A stretch of DNA of 42,248 nt from Gelidibacter salicanalis (GTDB lineage Bacteria; Bacteroidota; Bacteroidia; Flavobacteriales; Flavobacteriaceae): the NCBI RefSeq assembly GCF_016469035.1, contig NZ_JAEHJZ010000034.1:5491-47738 (forward strand). The letters are read 5' to 3'. How positions within the stretch are numbered: position 1 is the stretch's first letter; each line of letters opens with the position of its first letter. The notes beneath the pieces were generated by a model. The model was not told the origin of the DNA and did not search any database. It saw only the letters and a list, made by a program, of their open reading frames with translations. Below, one piece after another: positions 36,815 to 42,248 of the stretch. Position numbers and translations under genes: made by a program.

Positions 36815-37843
36815 ATGCATACAAGTCTTCTAAAAAACACGATCGAGCAATTATTTGCCAATGGCAAAGGTATCTTGGCAATGGATGAAAGTACGCCCAC
36901 CTGTGACAAAAGGTTTTTAGCTCATGGCATTCCCCAAACCTTCGAAATGCGACGCAACTATCGCCAACTCATTGCTACCACCCCAGGATTGAACGAGAGC
37001 ATAGGGGGTGCAATTTTGTATGACGAAACCATCAAGCAGCAAACCAATAACGGAATACCCATAGCTACTGAATTGCTAAATGCAGGAATTATCCCGGGGA
37101 TAAAAGTAGATATGGGCTCCAAAGCTTTGGCAGGTTTCCCTAATGAAATGATTACTGAAGGTTTAGATGGCTTGCGAGAGCGATTGGCTGACTATAAAAA
37201 TTTAGGCGCTCGTTTTGCAAAATGGCGTGCCGTCATTACTATTGGCGATGGTATCCCAACAAAAACCTGTATAGAGGCCAATGTACAGGCCTTGGCTAGA
37301 TATGCTGCCTTATGCCAAGAGTCAGGCTTAGTCCCTATTGTAGAGCCCGAAGTGTTGATGGAGGGTACTCACTCGATGCAGCGATGTTATGAGGTCACAG
37401 AACAAACGTTGAAAGGCCTTTTTGAGAAATTATATCAGTATCGTGTTGATCTTCAAGGCATCATTCTAAAACCAAACATGGTGCTTGCCGGAAAAGAAAG
37501 TGGCGAAAAAAAAAGTATTGATGAAGTCGCTGAAGCAACCGTGAAGTGCTTTTTATCTGCTGTCCCAGCGACTGTGCCGGCCATTGCATTTCTCTCGGGC
37601 GGACAATCTCCGCAACAAGCCGCCCAACATTTAAATGCCATCAATAAAAGCTATAAAGACCACCTTCCCTGGAATGTGGGATTTTCTTTCGCAAGAGCCA
37701 TTCAACAGCCCTGTTTAGAGGCTTGGAAAGGACTGGATGCCAATGTAGAAACCGCTCAAAAGTTGCTTTATCATCGGGCAAAACTGAGCGCTCTGGCACA
37801 TCGTGGCGCCTATAAATTTTCAATGGAAACCAATGGTTTATAA
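36815..37843 (+). CDS. fba: Fructose-bisphosphate aldolase class I
   Basis: A 342-residue class I (Schiff-base, metal-independent) aldolase of the animal/plant-like family. I use the ATG at 36815; a GTG directly before it is possible. Landmarks are the N-terminal KGILAMDEST, FAKWRAVI, VPIVEPEVLM, the Schiff-base Lys219 in IILKPNM and FLSGGQSPQQA. It cleaves fructose 1,6-bisphosphate and can also join dihydroxyacetone phosphate with erythrose 4-phosphate to make sedoheptulose 1,7-bisphosphate. It is 25 bases upstream of transketolase, so the two act together. Confidence 0.93.
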   Translation: MHTSLLKNTIEQLFANGKGILAMDESTPTCDKRFLAHGIPQTFEMRRNYRQLIATTPGLNESIGGAILYDETIKQQTNNGIPIATELLNAGIIPGIKVDMGSKALAGFPNEMITEGLDGLRERLADYKNLGARFAKWRAVITIGDGIPTKTCIEANVQALARYAALCQESGLVPIVEPEVLMEGTHSMQRCYEVTEQTLKGLFEKLYQYRVDLQGIILKPNMVLAGKESGEKKSIDEVAEATVKCFLSAVPATVPAIAFLSGGQSPQQAAQHLNAINKSYKDHLPWNVGFSFARAIQQPCLEAWKGLDANVETAQKLLYHRAKLSALAHRGAYKFSMETNGL

Positions 37844-37868
37844 GCCTTGTAATTAGATGCATTAAAAC

Positions 37869-39878
37869 ATGAAAACCAAAAATATAATTCAAGAATGTAT
37901 TGATACAGTTCGAGTGCTATCGGCCGATGCCGTTCAAAAAGCAAATTCAGGGCATCCTGGCACCCCTATGGCACTGTCGCCATTAGGTCATGTGTTATGG
38001 TCGGAAATCATGCACTACAATCCCAGAAACCCCGACTGGGCAAATCGTGATCGATTTATCCTTTCCTGCGGGCATGCCTGTATGTTACAGTACAGCTATC
38101 TGTTTCTAACCGGATATGACATCACCCTTAAAGACCTTAAAAATTTCAGACAGCTGCACAGCATTACCGCCGGCCATCCTGAATATAGTCTGACGCCCGG
38201 CATCGAAGTCACCACAGGACCTTTAGGTCAGGGATTCGCCAATGGCGTGGGAGTGGCCATTGCCGAAAAATATATGGCGGCGCGTTACAATCAGCCGAAC
38301 TTCAAAATATTTGATTATAAAATTTATGCCATCTGCAGCGACGGCGATGTGATGGAAGGCATTTCGGCAGAAGCTGCTTCCCTTGCCGGGCACCTCGGAT
38401 TGGGAAATATGATTTACTTCTACGACAGCAACCACATTACCATCGAAGGCAATACAGATCTGACTTTTGATGAAGATGTGGCAAAACGCTTTGAAGCTTA
38501 TGGCTGGCATGTTCAAAACATTCCAGACATCAACGATTTAGAAGCCATTTCTATAGCCACGAAAAACGCCCAAGAAGATACCAATCGCCCTTCGTTGATC
38601 ATTGTTCACAGTATTATTGGTTACGGAAGTCCTAATAAACAGGGTACTGCAGCGGCACACGGGTCGCCTTTGGGTGCTGATGAAGTGCGATTGGTCAAGG
38701 AAAATTTCGGCTTCGATCCAGATAAAAACTTTAGTATTCCAGATGCTGTTTTGGACTATTACCATAAAGCGGCTAAGACATCCGCAGAAAATGAAAAAGA
38801 GTGGAAGGCTCTTTATAAAAACTACAAAAAACGACACCCTGATCTTGTCAAGGAATATGAAACAATCAGTTCGGGAAAATTACCAGACGGTTGGGAAGCA
38901 GAGCTTCCAACGTTTATCCAAAGCGACAAAATGGCAACTCGGAAAGCTTCCGGCAAAACTCTGAATGCCATCGCAAAACATTTACCGCAATTAATTGGAG
39001 GTTCAGCCGATTTAGCACCGTCTACCGATACGAATCTCGATGCTTACCCATCCTTTTCTACCAAACACCCTAACGGTCGTAACTTCCATTTCGGAATTCG
39101 CGAACACGCTATGGGAGCCATACTCAACGGTATGGCACTCAGCAACTACCTCATCCCCTACGGTGCCACATTTTTGATTTTCTCGGATTATATGCGTCCA
39201 CCCTTACGATTGGCGGCCATTATGAAAATCCGTCCGATTATGGTGTTTACTCACGACAGTATTGGATTAGGCGAAGACGGTACCACCCACCAGCCTATTG
39301 AACAATTGATAGCACTCCGTACGATACCAAATTTGACCGTCATCCGTCCCGCAGATGCCAACGAAACCGCACAGGCGTGGCGCGTGGCCATCAATCACAC
39401 TGAGGGACCAGTGGCCCTTGTTTTAACCCGACAAGGCGTTCCCATCCTGGATCAAAAAAAATATGCCCATGCAAAAAATTTAGAGAAAGGTGCCTATATT
39501 CTTTCGGACTCTGATGGTGATCCGGAAATTATATTGATTGCCACAGGTTCTGAAGTCCATTTGATCTTGGAAGCACAAGAGCAGTTGAAAAAAACCAACA
39601 TTAAAGCGCGCGTGGTGAGTATGCCATCATGGAGTTTATTTGATATTCAAAGTGCTGCATATCGCGAAAAGGTATTACCGAAAAACCTACGCAAACGATT
39701 GGCAGTAGAAGCTGGCTCTGCCGTGGGATGGCTAAAATATACGACCGACTATGGGGATGTGATCGGCATCGACAAATTCGGTGAATCGGCACCTGGTGAT
39801 GAAGTCATGAAAGAATATGGGTTTTCTGTAAAAAATGTCGTAAAACGAGCGAAAACTTTGCTTTCTAATAAGAACTAA
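37869..39878 (+). CDS. tkt: Transketolase
   Basis: A 669-residue thiamine diphosphate enzyme that moves two-carbon units between ketose and aldose phosphates. The full three-domain form is present: GHPGTPMALSPLGHVLW near the N-terminus, the TPP/Mg site GDGDVMEGISAEAASLAGHL followed by FYDSNHITIEG, the catalytic Glu in FGIREHAMG, and THDSIGLGEDGTTHQPIEQL. The C-terminal domain ends near GESAPGDEVMKEYGFS. It lies between aldolase and rpiB in the cluster. Confidence 0.96.
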   Translation: MKTKNIIQECIDTVRVLSADAVQKANSGHPGTPMALSPLGHVLWSEIMHYNPRNPDWANRDRFILSCGHACMLQYSYLFLTGYDITLKDLKNFRQLHSITAGHPEYSLTPGIEVTTGPLGQGFANGVGVAIAEKYMAARYNQPNFKIFDYKIYAICSDGDVMEGISAEAASLAGHLGLGNMIYFYDSNHITIEGNTDLTFDEDVAKRFEAYGWHVQNIPDINDLEAISIATKNAQEDTNRPSLIIVHSIIGYGSPNKQGTAAAHGSPLGADEVRLVKENFGFDPDKNFSIPDAVLDYYHKAAKTSAENEKEWKALYKNYKKRHPDLVKEYETISSGKLPDGWEAELPTFIQSDKMATRKASGKTLNAIAKHLPQLIGGSADLAPSTDTNLDAYPSFSTKHPNGRNFHFGIREHAMGAILNGMALSNYLIPYGATFLIFSDYMRPPLRLAAIMKIRPIMVFTHDSIGLGEDGTTHQPIEQLIALRTIPNLTVIRPADANETAQAWRVAINHTEGPVALVLTRQGVPILDQKKYAHAKNLEKGAYILSDSDGDPEIILIATGSEVHLILEAQEQLKKTNIKARVVSMPSWSLFDIQSAAYREKVLPKNLRKRLAVEAGSAVGWLKYTTDYGDVIGIDKFGESAPGDEVMKEYGFSVKNVVKRAKTLLSNKN

Positions 39879-39988
39879 AATGAATACTTATGTTGATGTA
39901 TCCCTTAAACGGATAACAGCGTAGTTCACAAACACACACTGGATAACGCAAGTTTCTCTGCGCCTTTGCGAGGAAAAAACAAATTACA

Positions 39989-40453
39989 ATGCCAAAAAAA
40001 TCACATAAAAAAATAGGAATCTGTGCAGATCACGGCGGTTTTGAACTCAAAGAAAAGATGGCATCCTTTCTAATTGAAAACCAATTCCTGCCTATGGATT
40101 TTGGTGCAAAGGTATTGGACAACACCGATGATTACCCTGACTTCGTCATTCCATTAGCAAAAGCAGTCGCGGTTGGAGAAGTTTTTCGGGGTATCGCCAT
40201 ATGTGGAAGCGGTGTGGGTGCCTGTATTGCAGCAAACAAAATTACGGGGGTGAGAGCAGCCTTGATTGCTGAACATTTTTCCGCTCACCAGGGTGTGGAA
40301 GATGATAACATGAACCTAATTTGTCTTGGGGGTCGCATTACCGGATATGCCAGTGCAGAAGAGCTGGTTTTTGCGTTTTTAAACGCCAAATTCATCGGTG
40401 CAGAAAGACATGTCAGGCGATTGCAAAAAATTCAAAAACTGGAAAATAAGTAA
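39989..40453 (+). CDS. rpiB: Ribose-5-phosphate isomerase B
   Basis: RpiB interconverts ribose 5-phosphate and ribulose 5-phosphate. The 154-residue protein has the family landmarks ICADHGGFELKEKM, the catalytic Cys loop ICGSGVGACIAANK, and the phosphate/His site SAHQGVEDDNMNLICLGGR. A LacA/RpiB-type enzyme with a different sugar cannot be strictly excluded, but the neighbours rpe, tkt and tal make ribose 5-phosphate by far the most likely substrate. Confidence 0.93.
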   Translation: MPKKSHKKIGICADHGGFELKEKMASFLIENQFLPMDFGAKVLDNTDDYPDFVIPLAKAVAVGEVFRGIAICGSGVGACIAANKITGVRAALIAEHFSAHQGVEDDNMNLICLGGRITGYASAEELVFAFLNAKFIGAERHVRRLQKIQKLENK

Positions 40454-40497
40454 AGTAATAGAAAGCTGAAGTTTTCAAAAATTTAAAACAAATTATA

Positions 40498-41598
40498 ATG
40501 AATCCACTCAATAAAATACAAGAACATGGTCAGAGTATCTGGCTTGATTTACTTGATCGCAACATCATGGACTCTGGCAAATTGCAAAGTCTAATAGATG
40601 ACGACGACTTACGCGGACTTACTTCAAACCCTTCCATTTTTGAAAAAGCCATTAGCGGGAGCTCGGACTATGACGATGACATTGCCAAACTCTCAGAAAC
40701 AACAGACACAAACGTCGCCATTTTTTTCGAGATGGCTATTGCAGATATTCAAAGAGCAGCAGATCTGTTTAAACCTGTATACGATAAAACGGAAGGGAAA
40801 GATGGCTTCGTAAGTTTAGAGGTATCTCCTTATTTGGCCCAGGATACCGACGGCACCATTGAACAAGCGCGTGAGCTATGGAAAAAGGCAGACCGAAAAA
40901 ACGTCATGATAAAAATTCCTGGAACAAAACAAGGTCTTCCTGCCATACGTGAATGTTTACGCGAGGGTATCAACATCAATATTACGCTTCTTTTTGGGCT
41001 TCCACGCTATCGGGAAATAACCGAAGCTTTTATGGGCGGACTTGAAGATAGGCTCAAAGAAGGACATTCCATAAAGGACGTCGCTTCTGTAGCCAGCTTC
41101 TTTCTGAGCCGAATTGATGTAATGGTCGATCCGATGCTAAAGGAAAAAAGTGCTGATCATCTCATTGGAGAAATCGCCATTGCATCAGCAAAAAAAGCCT
41201 ATCAAATCTATCTCGATATGGTTGCAAGCGATCGTTTTAAAAAGCTTGAAGCAAAAGGCGCACGAACTCAACGTGTGCTTTGGGCAAGTACCAGCGCTAA
41301 AGATCCGTCCTTCAGTGATGTCAAATATGTGGAACCTTTAATTGGAAAAGATACCATTAACACCCTACACATGGAAACCATAGATGCTTTTCGGGATCAT
41401 GGAACGGCAGCCGATACGGTAACCAAAGACATCGAAAGCGCAAATACCGCCATGGATAACTTAAAGAATTTAGGGATTGATATTGATGTAATTACCCAAA
41501 AGTTAGAAAACGAAGGCATCGAAAAATTCAACAAAGCCTACGAAAATTTAATCAAAAGTATCGCGGACCAAAAACGCAAGAAAAAGCTAGAGCAATGA
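40498..41598 (+). CDS. tal: Transaldolase
   Basis: It transfers a three-carbon ketol unit between sedoheptulose 7-phosphate and glyceraldehyde 3-phosphate. The 366-residue length marks the longer transaldolase type with an extra N-terminal segment (MNPLNKIQEHGQSIWLDLLD) rather than the short 215-residue form. GLTSNPSIFEKAI is at 40-52 and the Schiff-base Lys139 is in VMIKIPGTKQG. RVLWASTSAKDP and the C-terminal helices are intact. Its stop codon overlaps the following HAD gene (ATGA). Confidence 0.94.
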   Translation: MNPLNKIQEHGQSIWLDLLDRNIMDSGKLQSLIDDDDLRGLTSNPSIFEKAISGSSDYDDDIAKLSETTDTNVAIFFEMAIADIQRAADLFKPVYDKTEGKDGFVSLEVSPYLAQDTDGTIEQARELWKKADRKNVMIKIPGTKQGLPAIRECLREGININITLLFGLPRYREITEAFMGGLEDRLKEGHSIKDVASVASFFLSRIDVMVDPMLKEKSADHLIGEIAIASAKKAYQIYLDMVASDRFKKLEAKGARTQRVLWASTSAKDPSFSDVKYVEPLIGKDTINTLHMETIDAFRDHGTAADTVTKDIESANTAMDNLKNLGIDIDVITQKLENEGIEKFNKAYENLIKSIADQKRKKKLEQ

Positions 41599-42206
41599 TC
41601 GATTTTAAGGGCTCGAAAATAAAAGTGGTGTTTATGGATGTCGGCGGCGTATTGCTCACCAATGGCTGGGGACATGAATCACGTCAGAAGGCAGCAAAAA
41701 TCTTTGGATTTGATTATGAGGAGATGGACATCTTGCACCATTTCATTTACAATGTTTGTGAAATTGGGAGCATTTCTTTAGACGACTATCTCGATACGGT
41801 GCTATTTAACCAATCGCGCGATTTTACTAAAGTTGATTTTAAGCAGTTTATGTACGAACAGTCAGTAGAATTACCCGAAATGTTGTCCTGGTTAAAATCA
41901 TGGAAAAAAAAGACCATACTGCCCGTATTTGCCCTTAACAACGAAAGTTTGGAGCTCAATGAGTATCGCATAGAAAGATTTAAACTTCACGATGTATTTG
42001 ACGGTTTTTTTTCATCCTGTTATCTTCGTTGTAGAAAACCGGATCCGCGTATTTATCAAACCGCTCTAAAAATCACTCGGGTTAATCCAGAGGAATGTCT
42101 TTACCTCGATGATAGGCCAATGCTAGTCGATGCAGCAAAAAAACAAGGCATCCGTAGTATGCTTCATGAAAACTATGACAACACAAGATATATTCTTGAG
42201 AAATGA
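41595..42206 (+). CDS. HAD family hydrolase (HAD-IA), sugar-phosphate cluster
   Basis: A 203-residue phosphatase of the D-x-G subgroup: motif I FMDVGGVLL, motif II ALNNES, the motif III lysine in CRKPDPRIYQ, and motif IV LYLDDRP. Coupling to tal by a four-base overlap suggests a substrate among the pentose phosphate or bisphosphate intermediates. The cap region (residues 25-90) is helical. It is about the same size as the HAD enzyme at 19895, but the two look only distantly related. Substrate unknown. Confidence 0.83.
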   Translation: MIDFKGSKIKVVFMDVGGVLLTNGWGHESRQKAAKIFGFDYEEMDILHHFIYNVCEIGSISLDDYLDTVLFNQSRDFTKVDFKQFMYEQSVELPEMLSWLKSWKKKTILPVFALNNESLELNEYRIERFKLHDVFDGFFSSCYLRCRKPDPRIYQTALKITRVNPEECLYLDDRPMLVDAAKKQGIRSMLHENYDNTRYILEK

Positions 42207-42210
42207 ACAA

Positions 42211-42231
42211 CCTCGACCCAAGGGCACGAGG
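42211..42231. repeat. Hairpin-forming sequence after the last gene
   Basis: CCTCG-A-CCC-AA-GGG-CA-CGAGG can fold into a two-part stem just after the HAD stop codon. No T-run follows within the window, so it may be a small palindromic repeat rather than a terminator. The window ends 17 bases later. Confidence 0.45.
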
Positions 42232-42248
42232 TATCAAGTAGAAGTTCC

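Overview
The window looks like chromosomal DNA of a marine-type member of the Flavobacteriaceae (Bacteroidota). This rests on the AT-rich composition, the near absence of Shine-Dalgarno sites, several TAnnTTTG-type -7 elements, and characteristic neighbourhoods such as bamD-rpoZ-coaBC-DUF4835-recN. I could not assign a genus. There are no rRNA or tRNA genes and no CRISPR array.

Layout. 1-397 holds a 117/116-bp tandem repeat and the fabI terminator. 398-7993 is a minus-strand housekeeping block: fabI, recN, DUF4835, coaBC, rpoZ, bamD, dapA and a DUF6913-like gene. 8061-9760 is a 5'-nucleotidase split into two plus-strand genes. 9763-13640 (minus) has two similar multi-pass membrane proteins and ligA. 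13990-17185 (plus) is cutC overlapping a lipoprotein beta-mannosidase, probably for glycan breakdown. 17450-18813 (minus) is prmC and a GNAT gene. 18850-21988 (plus) is ribD, a HAD phosphatase, an EamA permease and a YigZ-family gene in a tightly overlapping run. A thioesterase (minus), then dnaA and a low-molecular-weight tyrosine phosphatase (plus), follow.

24518-28600 is a zone of gene decay, most of which a length-based gene caller would miss. It contains an IS4-type transposase tail, a frameshifted single-TM gene, a heavily mutated C-terminal relic of a type I restriction subunit (HsdR), a 260-bp non-coding repeat whose other copy is at 17188-17449, an intact PAP2 phosphatase, a diacylglycerol-kinase-like gene that has lost its N-terminus, and an OmpR-type response regulator with two in-frame stop codons and no kinase partner.

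28669-35791 (minus) groups envelope and stress genes: a tandem universal stress protein, a DUF1003 protein, an MprF-like lipid aminoacylase/flippase, an MgtC/SapB protein and an APC permease. 36012-42206 (plus) is a compact sugar-phosphate cluster: rpe, class I fructose-bisphosphate aldolase, transketolase, rpiB, transaldolase and a HAD phosphatase. It forms a complete non-oxidative pentose phosphate set without the oxidative dehydrogenases.

No wholly new system is evident. The points most worth a second look are the decay zone, the dispersed 260-bp element, the CutC/beta-mannosidase coupling and the sugar-phosphate cluster with its neighbouring stress genes.
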